Shown here piece after piece: positions 1 to 11,279 of a stretch of 64,000 nucleotides of DNA. Location: NCBI RefSeq assembly GCF_918797505.1, contig NC_092800.1, positions 33,966,263 to 34,030,262 of the forward strand, read 5' to 3'. Position numbers and translations under genes: made by a program. Position 1 is the stretch's first letter, and the number at the start of each line of letters is the position of its first letter. A model generated the notes under the pieces. That model was given only the letters and a program-made list of their open reading frames with translations, did not search any database and was not told where the DNA came from. This stretch comes from Bemisia tabaci. Taxonomy: Eukaryota; Arthropoda; Insecta; Hemiptera; Aleyrodidae.

Positions 1-181
1 GAAAATGAGGAAAAGCAGAAAAGAAAAGGGAAAACCAAGGAAAGAAGAGGAAGAAAAAGAGGGAGGAGTAGCGGAAGAATCTTTTCTCTCTCACTTTTTT
101 CATTCCTGTTCTCCTCCCATCTCCTCCCTTTTTCTTCCCTTCGGGTAAATTTATTCGCACTCTGATCAAAAGTATCTGAAA
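1..181. repeat. Purine-rich low-complexity stretch
   Basis: The first ~75 bases are almost pure A/G, then the strand turns to C/T-rich around positions 85-140, so the segment is a polypurine/polypyrimidine pair. No gene is seen. It abuts the family G element. Confidence 0.7.
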
Positions 182-460
182 CAGAGTGTCTACTAAAACA
201 GGCTGGCCAAAAATCAGTACTTTTACATTATATGCCCACGAAAATCAGTACCTCCTCAACAGAAAAATTCAGTACTTTTCTAATACCTTCAACTGACGAA
301 ATTCGTAAAATTTTAAAAATTTGAAATACCCGCTCAAATTGCGACAAAAATGAAAAAAATTCGGACTTTCTTGCAAAATTTCCGCACTTTTTCAGTACTT
401 CCGGACCGCCCTTAAAAAATCAGTACTATTTCCGGAAATTCTGGACTTGTGCACACCCTG
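182..460 (+). mobile_element. Family G element, copy 1 (MITE-like)
   Basis: About 279 bp with short terminal repeats (left CAGAGTGTCTAC, right ending GCACACCCTG). The interior repeats the phrase TCAGTAC many times and ends with a CCGGAA/TTCTGG-rich stretch. It aligns over its full length with 63413-63709, and its start with 48238-48370. No coding capacity is seen, so it is probably non-autonomous. Confidence 0.8.
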
Positions 461-960
461 CTGAAAATTTCAAACAAGAGCATTCAGAACTTTCTTAAAA
501 AACACGTTCCATCGGGAGAAAATTGGCGACGTCTGAGCGTTCACGCGGGATTCTTCTCGAGAAGCAGGACCGGGATCGGACCTAATCCCCGTTCGTCCTA
601 TCTCGTTCATTTCAGCCGAGTTTTCCGCTGTGTTGTCCGTTTTAATCGCGGATCCAGGGCGGGGGATATCGGCGGGTTTTTTTCACAACATCACGGACGA
701 CAACCGAGCCTCGTCGAAAGATAACGGACGGCTTGAGGTTAAGACGCCGACTCATTTCTAAAAGGGATCCCTCCGCGCGGCCCCCGAGCCCCCCTCCGCG
801 AGGCGGACGGTGCGCGGTTTAACGTGGAGCGTGGTTTGATTATAAATTTAATTACAAACGAGTACCTCGTATTATGGCAGCATTGTTGTCGCTCGAGTGT
901 GGGTCGGCGGGTGAGCGGGGATCTACGGAGAGGGTGCCACATCGATGATAAACTTATCTC
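461..960. other. GC-rich island, no gene recognised
   Basis: GC-rich compared with its surroundings (especially 530-930, with CCGCGCGGCCCCC-type runs). No repeat partner was found in the window. Short frames exist on both strands but none resembles a known protein. It could be exonic or regulatory; nothing here decides it. Confidence 0.4.
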
Positions 961-1722
961 TTAAAGGGAGCCATGGGTCATTTTCAGTCGAAAGTTTTTT
1001 TCAGTTTTTTGCTTACACTAACTGATTGCGGTAGACGCACGCCTCTGTGTTAAGATTTCAGCTATTGTAATTTATAACGCACGTTGACTAAAAAATTCCA
1101 ACTTACCGTTTTTTGCTTCATTAAATTTTACACATCTTTAGCTGTAATTCAAGACCAAGTATTTTTTAAATTCTGATTGTTGTTCCATCAGGAGTACAAT
1201 GTTCTGTGACACATAAAGTAATGCAATACGGCACCCTGATAACGCCATTCTTATGTGTTTCCAAAATATTAGACAGGCTTTCCTTAAAATAATGGTTTTT
1301 TTTTTTACCTAAAGGTACACCTTTTTCAGGGTCTACTGACAGCATGGATTTTCAAAAAAAATGGTGTTTCATTCCTAAACTTATTCTACAACTATATAGA
1401 TTACAGGAGTTTCACTACTTTATCTCTAAGAGGAAAAAATAAATCCATAGGGTCTTTCGAGTAAAATTATTTAAATTTGTTTCAGATATCCATAAAATTT
1501 CAGTGTTAAATTTTTTTTTTAAAAAATCTCTCGTCTGAAGCCAGAGAAAAGTCTGAGGAATTAAACAAAAACAAATTTTTGAAAATCTACAGTAGGACTT
1601 TAACATAATACATCCTTGCATCCGTAAATTTTACATGGTGAGACTTATTTCACCCCATTCTTTACTTATTTTACATCGTAATCGTATTTTGGGCAATAGA
1701 ATCGTGCATTTTAATTGTTTAT
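961..1722. other. AT-rich stretch, nothing recognised
   Basis: No repeat partner, RNA gene or credible coding frame was seen. Confidence 0.4.
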
Positions 1723-1937
1723 CACTAGAAGAAAAAAGTCTCTTGGATCCAGAGTCTTGACTCCTAAAAATTTGACAGGAGAAAGTATTCTAGATTCAAT
1801 CGGATTTTCGCTTCACTCAAAGAGCATCCTAAAAAAGAGGATGGCTCGATTCAGCAAAATCGAATAAACAAGAAAACTTTCGCTCGGCAAATTTTTTAAG
1901 AGTCTGGACTCAAGATTCAAGAAACTTTTTTTCAGTG
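1723..1937. mobile_element. Family D element, copy 1 (decayed)
   Basis: Starts CACTAGAAGAAAAAAG and ends TTTTTTTCAGTG. The inside has the family's inverted arms: GGATCCAGAGTCTTGACTC on the left and GAGTCTGGACTCAAGATTC on the right. It matches 26254-26482 and 43103-43332, but is more diverged and has no clear target duplication. Confidence 0.7.
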
Positions 1938-2590
1938 TGTGTACGTGTAAAAAAAAAACTTTGCTCTTAAATGAATCATTTGTCTTTAAATATCTAAAAG
2001 TCAAAGTTTTTCTTAATGGATCCCACAATAAACGTAGCTGAATAGGTCTGAGTCCTACCTCTTGCGAGGGCATGAAGAGACACCGTAATTGCTGACGTGG
2101 TTTTCAGTCCTTTGACAACAAGTTAGCAAGAAAGTCTGCTCCTTTGAGCAAGAACCACGAACCTGCGACGGATATCTAATCTCGGAGCTGCGGTTCTAGC
2201 TCACCGCGGCCAACAGTCAAAGCTTCGCGGCAATTGAGAAGTTTCTATATTGAGTCTGATTCAAGGAAAACGCAAATTGAAACGAAGCTTTTGCTTGGAA
2301 GGATCCCATGATTTAATACAAAATTTCTGAGTTACCCGCAGCGGGGAATGAAGACATGCTTCTCGGCGGTGTTCGATCTCTTTCCAGGAATTCCCCAAAA
2401 GATCGAATACCCCTCGGATTGGGCTGCAGGAGCTCAGAGTTAACGAGAAACCATCAGTACCTACTTATTAAATAGCATCTCCATCTCAAGATACGCTTCA
2501 TGATTGTTCAAAACGTCTCGAGGAACAAACAGCTCGTGGCATTTCATTTCGCGATGAGAAACCACTCTTTCTGACTCATCTTAAAAACAA
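1938..2590. other. No gene seen
   Basis: Mixed-composition sequence with no repeat partner and no credible reading frame. Confidence 0.4.
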
Positions 2591-2722
2591 CATATCGTCG
2601 CTTCTCTGACGTAAGGACGTATCTCGAAGTCTACGTGAGCCTTGTTCTCCATATAATCCTATGCTTTTGGGGGCTCATGTGGAATTAGAGATACGCCCTT
2701 ACGTCAGAGGAGCGATGATATG
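2591..2722. mobile_element. Family U palindrome, copy 1
   Basis: About 132 bp made of two ~50-bp inverted arms. The left begins CATATCGTCGCTTCTCTGAC and the right ends GAGGAGCGATGATATG. Both arms carry GACGTAAGG and GTATCTC. A diverged relative is at 45484-45612. Typical of a MITE; no coding potential. Confidence 0.7.
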
Positions 2723-2815
2723 TCCCGTCAGTTTTCCCATGCAATGCTTCCTATGAATGCTTTTGTAATATTGGATCCTTATTGCAAGATTCAGCCCAAT
2801 TGTATCTTGCCAAGG

Positions 2816-3316
2816 ATAAACGCCATATCGACGGTGAAATTACCAAACCACGTATCTCGTTTGCGGTGTTTAAAAATTTACGCTCACATTTTATTTTTTT
2901 GAAGTAGACCAAATCAATATCATTCCTTGAAATTTTCACAGAATTTTCTTCGCACGAAGAGGAAAAATCACAGAAATTCTCAAGATTGGACATTAAGTAG
3001 TTTTTCATTTAAAAAATAAAGTATGACAGGAAGTCTGCGACGTCGCAAACCGAGATACGTGGTTTGGTAGTTTCACCATCGATATGAACCTTCAGGCATT
3101 GCTGAATGTCGATTGACAAAACACGAATTTTCTGGTGAACATATATGAATATTTTTCGTCCAATTTTTTAGATAATGTTATTCACAATTTCGCCTAAAGT
3201 TCCAGAAAATTGCGAGGAAAAATATCCATAACTTTCCCCAACACTTAACATTCTATTGAAGGAAATTTGGCAACAACTCTCGAAAGTTCATACGGCGTTC
3301 TTCCTCAGCACGGAAG
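2816..3316. mobile_element. Family B element, copy 1, split by family O
   Basis: The left end (TTGCCAAGGATAAACGCC) and right end (GGCGTTCTTCCTCAGCACGG) match the B consensus. In other copies ACGCCGTATGAACC is continuous; here it is interrupted after ATAT by the O element at 2829-3081. The terminal 4-bp duplication is no longer recognisable, so this is an old copy. Confidence 0.7.
2829..3081. mobile_element. Family O palindromic element inserted in B
   Basis: Terminal inverted repeats begin CGACGGTGAAATTACCAAAC and its counterpart ends GTTTCACCATCG, continuing inward through CACGTATCTCG and the phrase TTTGCGACGTCGCA on the right arm. It is flanked by ATAT at 2825-2828 and 3082-3085, consistent with a 4-bp target duplication inside the host B element. 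Partial relatives are near 5480-5520 and 61478-61530. Confidence 0.75.
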
Positions 3317-5048
3317 AATTACAAACATTCAAGTCCAGTGTAAACTACGAATGCATAATTTCTATTGACATGATCCTCAGGTACATTGTCCCTGATTTTT
3401 TTCTCCTTTCATTACTTTTTCTTACTTTTCAAATGAGAAAAAAACACTAAGAAGTGGCCCGAATACTGTATGTATTCTGTTTGTCTTACTTTACATTTAT
3501 ACTCCAGCATAATTTTCATTTTGTATATAAAAAGAACCAGCCTTGTTCCTTGAAATGTTCACGTGATACCCGTCTCGCAGATAAAAAAACCAATAACGAG
3601 TGACTCCTCGAAAAGACGTTTAACATCGTTTTCCACGGTAAAAATAAAGTATGATGGTAAATTAGCAGTACTGAGATTAACATTAATTTTCTCTGAAATT
3701 AATGGTTCATTCAAGAGATTTCAATCAGATCAAGATTAACAAGAGAGGAACGGAGCACATTATTATGTCGCTGAGATCGTGGCATTTATTCTGCGTAGCA
3801 ATAAGTAGAGGTTCCGTCATAAGAATAATAGAAACTTGGTTCTGAGAAGGAACATCCTTTCTACCTGGGAAAACACAGGCGAATGTTCTTTTTTCAAGTG
3901 ATCATGAGCAGCTTTTCCTCTTACTCTCGAATTGAACAATCTTTCACGTATCCAACGCTGTTATTACTGTCGAACACAGCCAAATAACAAGACACACAGT
4001 GACCAGATAGTGCTCAAATATCAGCAATTTTCCCTTGTTAATACCCATGTCAAAAATCCAAAATTTCTTGCACTATTTGACAACCTTGACGAGACAAGTC
4101 ACCGTCAAAAAGGTCACAGCAGATGGTTTTTTACGAAATTCAGCCTCGCCAGTATATTTGTATATACGCTTAGAGTTTCTAGTCTCTCCTCTTCCTTCAT
4201 CGACTTCTTATTTTTGAAGTATCATGCGTCAGAATAATGTGACGTGTGTCTTAAAAAATGTTAACGTTTGTTTATTTTACCACCCTGTTAATCATAGTAT
4301 AGTATTTTTAGTGCTTATATTTTCTCGGCTAATTTATTTGTTTAACAGAGTATTAATACATTTTTCTCCAGGTATTGCAATGAATTTCCGATGTTGTGCT
4401 TATGGTATTGCAGCCTTCTGTTCTCGTGTATTTTCATCCAATTTTAGTTAGAAAAATATACCGGATAGTTCTCGATGAATTCTCTCCTTCAATTTTCCGT
4501 GGATGATCGTTCGGTGAAAAAGTCACAATTGGCAACGCTGTGTACGGTTGATAAATGATAAAAGTAAAACTCAATTAATTTTGACCCTAGTGAATGAATG
4601 GACGTTTTTTCGTTTCACGTCAGGCTGAATCATCAACCAATTAAAAGAAGAAAAGGGGAAATGTATTCAAATTTTGCTTGCTACAGGCTCGAATATTTTC
4701 TGTTACACGCCGTACTTGATTTATAGATTTTGTGGTCGGTAAAACCTTACAATAAGAGAGATGCTATCTAAAAACTCAGTCGCGTTTCAGGGTAAACAAT
4801 CTCAATAACACAACACCACAGCCTAAGGTTGCCAAAGTAAAAAAAACGCGCCGCATGTACATTCATAGGTTGTTAAACATTCTCTGGACAACGCACTATT
4901 TGTTTAGGATAGTAATTACGGCTAACTTTCCTTTGAAATATTCAAAAAACACCTTCGGCAACTATCATGTTATCCCTGAAAGTTTCGAAAAGAATACTTT
5001 CGATATATTTAACTTTACAAAAATGAAAATTTTATCAGAGGACATTTA
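3317..5048. other. 1.7 kb without recognised features
   Basis: AT-rich sequence. Several short open stretches occur near 3930-4450, but none has homology I recognise and none shows a convincing exon structure. No repeat partner was found in this window. Confidence 0.4.
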
Positions 5049-5430
5049 GCAAAATACGTCGTTGTTCCTTAGTAGTAGTATGCCAGTATGATCAAAAGAA
5101 AAGCCAGGCGTGGCACCTTACCACCCCTTTTCCATGCTCTTACGGATTGTCGACTTATTAGAGTGGTAAACAAAGCGCGTTATGCCGCTATGAGCGCGAG
5201 CAAAGCCAAAGTGCCTTCAAATATTCGTGTATGCAACACGGTCATCCTCAGAACACGAATAGTTGCATTCAGGAGTTAAGGATGAACGTTACAAGCCTAG
5301 TAGCGGGAATACAAATCAGAGCTGATCGATTCCGTTTTTTTACAATTTTCTTGTAAATGTATTAATGGTTACCTGTTTAAATCTTTCTTCTTTTGGTGAC
5401 AGAACTGTGTCTCAACGCAATTGATCGGTT
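5049..5430 (+). repeat. Family K dispersed repeat, copy 1
   Basis: About 380 bp that is not palindromic overall. It matches 14836-15237 in the same orientation: both share TACGTCGTTGTTCCTTAG near the start, GCCAGTATGAT, ATTCGTGTATGCAACACGG and GACAGAA-TGTCTCAA near the end. A short hairpin is formed by ATTCGTGT and ACACGAAT at its centre. The family is unidentified. Confidence 0.7.
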
Positions 5431-5458
5431 GAATACAAGAGCTAGAGGTAAATAGATA

Positions 5459-5740
5459 TTGATGACCGCATTTTGAGATCACTTATCTCCATTTGCGACG
5501 TCGCAGATTTACTGCCAAACTTTTTTTCCTGTAGAGAACAAGCCGACGAAATTTTTGGAAAATATCTTGATTTTTCTTCTCCATAAGCAGAATATTCTGT
5601 ATTAAGTTCAAGGAATAAAGTTGGCTTGGTTCTCTTCGAAAAAATAAAGTAGGAGCAGAAATTTTAAAACACAGAAATAAATATATGTGATTACGCACTT
5701 TGGCTGTCGATGTACATTCTAGCGCTGGGATAGACCTCTG
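5459..5740. repeat. Diverged fragment related to family O
   Basis: The phrase TTTGCGACGTCGCAGA near 5491-5510 matches the right arm of the O element, followed by similar spacing and AT-rich sequence. Ends are not clear; the rest of the stretch up to 5995 has no recognised feature. Confidence 0.4.
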
Positions 5741-5995
5741 GACAAGGTCTAAACTATAAAACAGCCACATGTTTTCTCTTCAAAACATTACGGAGAAAAC
5801 AATTCCAACAACTGGAAGTTCGGAAATTAACTCCTAAACAAAACATTAAAAAGTATTTTTCCGTCGTATAAAATGAAGTCAGATCATACAAATATCGTCA
5901 TTTGTTTTTTTTACCATTCGACCAATATTAATCGATATATTAACCGATATCTTGTTTGCAAGTTGATTTCCAGCCCTCTCTATTTGTGATTTTTT

Positions 5996-6094
5996 GTGAA
6001 GAAAAACCACCCGTTTCAACCGATAAAATCGTCCCATACTCCCAATGTCTTCTTTGTCTATAGCTGTGTCCATCAATTTCAATAATCAGCCCTC
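5996..6094 (-). repeat. Family S fragment (one arm)
   Basis: TGTCTTCTTTGTCTATAGC, then TCAATTTCAA-AATCAGCCC, match the right arm of the S element at 8467-8739. The opposite arm is missing here. Confidence 0.65.
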
Positions 6095-6433
6095 TGGTTG
6101 CCATCAACGATGAGAAAATTGCCCGCCAACACGACGCGGGAAATTTGAAAGAGCGAGATACGGACTTTACAAACATCGCGTCAAGGACTGAATCTTGGAC
6201 TTTCTCGAGGTGCTTATTTGTTATTTTAGGTGACTATAACTTTCAGGAAGTCTATTCATTCATGTGTGCTTTTTATATGTGCAGACCCGTTTCCTGCTGT
6301 GGTAGAAAGTGTGTAGAAGGACTCAAAGGGTCCTTCCATTTGAATGGTATGAAAGATTTGAACAAGTTTCTGTACCCATATAGTGCGAAGGAAAAGAAAA
6401 TAAGAATTCACTCTTGAAATATTGCAATGGTAG

Positions 6434-6598
6434 CAGTGGCGTGGCGTGAATTGCGGTATATCGATTGCTATGCCATTCAAACCTATGGGAATGGATCGAT
6501 AAACAGGGCGTTCGCAGCGAACACCTTAATAATCGATTCGTTACCATAGGTTTAAATGACAGAACAATCGATATATCGCAATTCACGCCACGCCACTG
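6434..6598. mobile_element. Family A hAT-like MITE, copy 1
   Basis: A 165-bp palindrome beginning CAGTGGCGTGGCGTG and ending with the complement. The arms carry TATCGATTG and CCATT-AAACCTATGG, and the centre has GTTCGCAGCGAAC. It is flanked by identical 8-bp direct repeats AATGGTAG at 6426-6433 and 6599-6606, the target-duplication length of the hAT superfamily. No coding capacity. Excellent preservation suggests a young insertion. Confidence 0.92.
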
Positions 6599-6606
6599 AA
6601 TGGTAG

Positions 6607-7554
6607 AGGCACGCGAATCTCGTTCTCAACGACTCAATTCTTCGGTAAAATATCTCGAGGGTTGTATCAGGCAGTGTACGTGTACAAAAGCTGCTTGTTT
6701 TCATAACAAAACGGGGAAACTAACCAACTGGCTGATCTAGTGCGTTTCAGAAGAACGCGCCAAATGAGGATTCAGACGTTGTGAAACTGCCCTAAATAAA
6801 CATTTAATGTTGGAGAAAAGTAATGGATATTTTCTTTGAAATTTTCGTGTGGACCAGATTTTATTTGATGCATCTTTATCGTTATCTTAAAGAAATGCAT
6901 GGGATAGTAAATAGTATGGTTTTTGACCGAAAATTGTTAATTTAACGGGTAAACTATCGTGTACATTTTATTACTGGATACAGTATGACAAAAAAATTGA
7001 GGGACACAAAACTAATTATTCAAGCGGATGAGATTGTCCTCAATGGCTGATTAGACCTATGTAGAGTTTGGCTTCTTCGCAAGCGGTAGGTTTGAATTGA
7101 CAGATTCTCATGTAAACTAAAAATATTAATATTTCCTTGAGAAGTTACCTTTGGAATTTTTTGATAGGCGCAGAGCGTTTTGAGTGAAATTTCGATACGG
7201 AGACACGTCTCGTGAAAGTTTAAGTCAATATCCTGTCTTGCGGGTTGCATACTCGCGGAGTGTCACGACTCTTAAATACCATCGAGGTGAAGTGTCAAAC
7301 ACGCTACTATTTTTCATCATTCGTAAGAGAAAAGGGGATGCCGAGAGGCTTTCTAACTTCTCAAAGTCAGATATGTCAGAATCGAGAAGTAAAAGCTTCC
7401 CTTAAAAGTTCCAAATAACCAACCCTACTTGATGGTAAACAATAAACTTGTCCAAGCAGGGTAGAAACGAAAGTTTGAAATGAAAGTGGCTGCATTTTGT
7501 CAGTTTCTCGACGAAAAAACGTATCCCAACTCCAGGTAGAAAATTAACTTGAAT

Positions 7555-7557
<3 letters not shown>
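6607..7557. other. No gene seen
   Basis: AT-rich sequence with only short, unsupported open stretches and no repeat partner noticed. Confidence 0.4.

Positions 7558-7593
<36 letters not shown>
7558..7593 (+). repeat. Poly(T) tract, 36 bases
   Basis: An uninterrupted T run. Sequence downstream (TTTTGCGTGTAGTCTG near 7633) resembles 13700-13725, so the tract may mark a retroposed piece read from the other strand, but no target duplication was identified. Confidence 0.9.
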
Positions 7594-7596
<3 letters not shown>

Positions 7597-8466
7597 GAAA
7601 ATAAATGCGAAATGTTTGCCTAAAACCTGAATTTTGCGTGTAGTCTGCAAAGAAAAGTTAGTGCAATTTTCACTTCAAAAAAAGTGCATCATGGTTTGAA
7701 AATGAAAATTTACATCTTCGGTGGATATGTTGCAACGCTGCGATTAAGTTACGTTCTTCTGTCACGGAAATGACGTTTCATAAAAAGGGCTTCATCACCG
7801 CGGCCTTTTAAATGCTCAATTTAAAATGATTTCTCCCTAAATAGCCTCAAGGGCGTTGGCGGAATAAATAGAAGTACGGGGTGATTTTATTAATCTGGTT
7901 ATGGCGTTAAACAAGACTCGGAAAAAGATCTCCCGTGGGTTAAGATGGAGGAGGAGAATCAAGGAAGTAGCGCAGAAAGAGGGGGAGGGGGGAGAAATGC
8001 GGGGAGGAAAAAGAAAGTGGGAGGAAGAGATTGATAGCAGAATACATTATCCCACTTAGTACTAACTTCTATTCATTTTTTATCTGCTACTCAGTCTCTA
8101 TGGTTTCTGGTAAAATATGATGAGGACTTAATTCACGCAGAATGCGCCTGGCAACGTAGGCAAAGAGCAGGAAGTAATTGATTCATCCCTTCGCACTGTT
8201 CTCGTGGCTGCTCTCCATGACCCACTCAAAGTTCTTCAAGTTCAAGGGGCGCGGAAGGGAGTTAAATGATTTTTAACACTGAGATTCTTGATTGAAAATC
8301 GTTGCCAGTTGCGTGGGAGAGAGAGTGCATCGCGCCTTGGGCACGAGAAATATGCAATTCCGTCTCTCTTGCTGCACTAATTTACATTAAACTCGCTAGT
8401 TTGTGATGGTCTCCCATTTCCTTAATAAACTTTATTGAAGAGCCAAGATTTACAGTAATTTAACCA
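7594..8466. other. No gene; polypurine patch
   Basis: Nothing recognised except an A/G-rich patch at about 7943-8035 (GGAGGAGAATCAAGGAAG type). Confidence 0.45.
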
Positions 8467-8739
8467 GCGGGCTGATTGTTGAAATTGATAGACAAAGCGA
8501 TAGACTAAGAAGACATAGGGAGTATGGAGCGATCCTATTGGTTTAAATGGTTGGTTCTTACAGATCAAGGGAGAAAATGATGGATTAATTATCGGGTCTC
8601 TCGTGGGTTGCTGTTAGTTAGTCTATTATCTACCTTCTTTGTCCATTGCAACCATCCGCTTCCACCAATAGGGTCCCTCTATTTATCTTTTGTCTTCTTT
8701 GTCTATAGCCTTGTCTATCAATTTCAACAATCAGCCCGC
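8467..8739. mobile_element. Family S palindromic MITE, copy 1
   Basis: Inverted arms: left GCGGGCTGATTGTTGAAATT with GATAGAC, right AATTTCAACAATCAGCCCGC. The pairing extends inward ~95 bases through AAGAAGACA and into a mismatched middle. A single-arm relative is at 5996-6094. Six bases after it a 39-A run begins. Confidence 0.8.
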
Positions 8740-8742
8740 AGA

Positions 8743-8745
<3 letters not shown>

Positions 8746-8784
<39 letters not shown>
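8746..8784 (+). repeat. Poly(A) tract, 39 bases
   Basis: Uninterrupted A run directly after the S element. It is about the same length as the runs at 7558 and 12134. Confidence 0.9.
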
Positions 8785-8786
<2 letters not shown>

Positions 8787-9220
8787 TCAGGATTTGTCTT
8801 CCTTTCCTTGCGGAAAAAATTATGCCTTCAAAACGCTAAATGTGAAAGACCTGCGAAGTAATTCTGCAACAAGCTGCAACTCGAAAATGACTTTGCAAAA
8901 ACTTTGTTAAGAGGTTGGTTGAAATTAACTTCAATGTTGATCTTCTTCGTATTCAAATATTTAACTTGATGCGCAATAAACGTGAATCCTCATTTCATAA
9001 ATAAAATGAAGTTTTTTTTATAAACATCAAATTTTCCAATCCATCGACGATTGAAATATGAATCTTTGAGGGGCAGATAAACCGAGTTTAGGAGAGAGGA
9101 GCCAATAAGTCGTACCATGCTCGAACCAAAAAGAAGATGCTTGAAATTGTATTTTTCCAAAAGACTGAAGGTAAACGCTAGCTGCTTTACATTCAAAAAA
9201 TTATTCCTAGAATACGATTC
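8785..9220. other. No gene seen
   Basis: No repeat partner or credible coding frame. Confidence 0.4.
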
Positions 9221-10171
9221 CCTGGTAAAAATTGGCGATAAGAGCAGCGTTTCAAAATACCATAGGAATTCTTATAGCCAGCTAAAGAAGGCTACAGAAA
9301 ATCATATAGCTGGCTGTAGAATGAGGAGAAAATCATACGGCCGGGCTATACGAATAAGCGATAAAAAATTATGCAGCCGGGCTATAGTTCCTATAGCCGG
9401 GCTTTACACTTTATCGCCTGGCTGTTGCTTTTTCGCCATCGATTATAAAAGGCTATAAAAAATTGTGTAGAAATTCGTGTGCTTTGGAAATCATTAAGTT
9501 TGATACGGAACCACCTAAATATTTACAAAACACACGTTATATTTTCCTTTAATACATATTTTTTTTCATCAATTAAAACGAGAATAATCCATACAGGATG
9601 TGCAAACATTTCAAAATCATGAGTTGAATAACGCTGACTCCGCTTGATTAAATATTAGAGCCTAACACAAGGCGGAGCGGCGACGCATTGGCGCCTACAA
9701 ACCTAACAGGGATACTTCACGCATTGCGCAACGCGTGAAGTATCCCTGTTAGGTTTGTAGGCGCCAATGCGCGTCTCGCGCTGGCTGCCCGCCTGCCGCA
9801 CCGCAGCGTGCCACGGCGCTTGAAGCAACTATTTCACACCAGAGGTATTGCACAGTATCATACGAAATTGAAAGCGCTCTAATATATTAGGAATGACAGG
9901 CATCCATCAAAAGTACGGAGCGTTCCTCGCAAAATAAATCAAGATACTTCGGCCCAATAAGAGAGCAGTGGTCCAAAAACTCACTGTCCTAGCATCCGTA
10001 ATTAGTAACGTTTAGCATACACTTTATCGCCTGGCTGTTACTTAATTGCCATCGGCTATAAAAGGCTATAAGAAATTGTGTAGCCGGCTACGGAAGCTAT
10101 TGAAAATCTTACAGCCGGCCGTTGGTCTATGGTATTTTGGAACACAGATTCTACTGCCAATTTTTACCAGG
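9221..10171. mobile_element. Family Q element, copy 1 (~950 bp)
   Basis: Terminal repeats of ~45 bp: left CCTGGTAAAAATTGGC then TTTCAAAATACCATAG, right CTATGGTATTTTGGAA then GCCAATTTTTACCAGG. Next to the ends, iterated TATAGCC / GCCGGGCTATA phrases form further inverted pairs. The centre holds a perfect 38-bp-arm inverted repeat (9685-9722 with 9733-9770). A related copy is at 55799-56448. No transposase is seen, so it is non-autonomous. Confidence 0.8.
9685..9770. repeat. Perfect 38-bp inverted repeat inside Q
   Basis: Left arm begins GCATTGGCGCCTACAAACC at 9685 and ends TTCACGC at 9722; the right arm 9733-9770 is its exact complement, with a 10-base loop. The same unit occurs at 56256-56395 (with an extra direct copy) and, in diverged 70-bp-period form, at 34107-34345. 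It could extrude as a cruciform. Confidence 0.88.
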
Positions 10172-10510
10172 GGGTTTTTTCTTAATGATGTATACAACAC
10201 AACTACACCGAAATTAAAATTTTTATCGGCGTAAGCTCAAAACAACTCTGAAGTTATTTTTTACTTAAATGAGACTCAGTCATTTCTTTTAATTTTGTCC
10301 ATAGGTTGTTTTTTTCTTTTTTTTCTTTTTTCCCCGAATTATTCCGGGTTTGATCTCGATGCGTTAACTGTCATGAACTTAAAAGATAGAAATGTAAACA
10401 AATTGTATCGCTGTTGAAAGCTGTCAGTTACTGTACAGTTAGATTTAAACTTTTGAAATTTTGCAAGTTGCGGAATCAAGATCAACATAAAGTTGAAATT
10501 ACCTACACCA

Positions 10511-10725
10511 TTGTAAACCAAAGCACTCTTGAGCCGTGGGAATGTGACCAGAGCGTTGTGGGCAGGGCTCAAGAGTCGAAGACTCAGATCCGCGGATTGC
10601 ACTTTTTGTCGTCGCCGTTGACGTCACTGGCGCTTATAATTCCTATTCATTCTTACGGCCCTCAACTAACGAGCACACCCCTTAATTTCCACCCGCATCT
10701 GGTTCTTTTTAGCATAAATACGTTC
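10511..10725 (+). repeat. Family F long-form fragment
   Basis: Matches the right-hand half of the long F element (63779-63993): shared phrases are CTTGAGCCGTGGG, GACGTCACTGGCGCTT, TCATTCTTA-GGCC, ACGAGCACACCCC and GCATAAATAC. The left half is absent. A family P element starts exactly at its right end, so P may have inserted there. Bases 10172-10510 hold nothing recognised. Confidence 0.7.
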
Positions 10726-11279
10726 AATGGACCACTAGACAAGGTACGAATTTAAGCAACCTGATACATGTTCCTTAACCAGAATTTCACGTAGAACACG
10801 AGTCACACAACGAAAATTATTGAAACCAACTCCTAACGAAGATATTAAAGTTTTTATTTCACACTGGTTACGAGGAATTTGAACTGCCCTTTCACGAGAA
10901 ACTCAAAGCTCTACGTGAGTCAAATCGCGCACTACAACGGTTTCAGCAAGGTTCTCAATCGAGCAATGTTCATTTCCCACCATGTGTTGTTCAAACTATA
11001 AGCAATTTGCTATAGCTGAGCCAAGGCGTCAAGCTTGAGGTTGCCGGATTTTTATACCGCAGAGACTGTCATGATAACGTTTAGCGCGCGATGTGAATCA
11101 CGTAGAGCCTTGAGTTTTCATGAGCGGATGGTTTGAATTCACGCATGAAGAATCATTAAATATCTTAGTTAGAAGTTGAGTTTGGTCATTTTCGTTGTGC
11201 GCATCGTGTTTTACGTGAAATTTTGGTTAAGTAACATAAATCAGAATGCTGAAATTCGTACCTTGTCTAGTGGTCCATT
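10726..11279. mobile_element. Family P element, copy 1
   Basis: About 554 bp with ~28-bp terminal inverted repeats: left AATGGACCACTAGACAAGGT, right ACCTTGTCTAGTGGTCCATT. An inner inverted pair TTCACGTAGAACACG / GTGTTTTACGTGAA and another CTCAAAGCTCTACGTGA / CACGTAGAGCCTTGAG show that the whole is loosely palindromic. No protein is encoded. A decayed relative is at 44177-44599. Confidence 0.82.
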
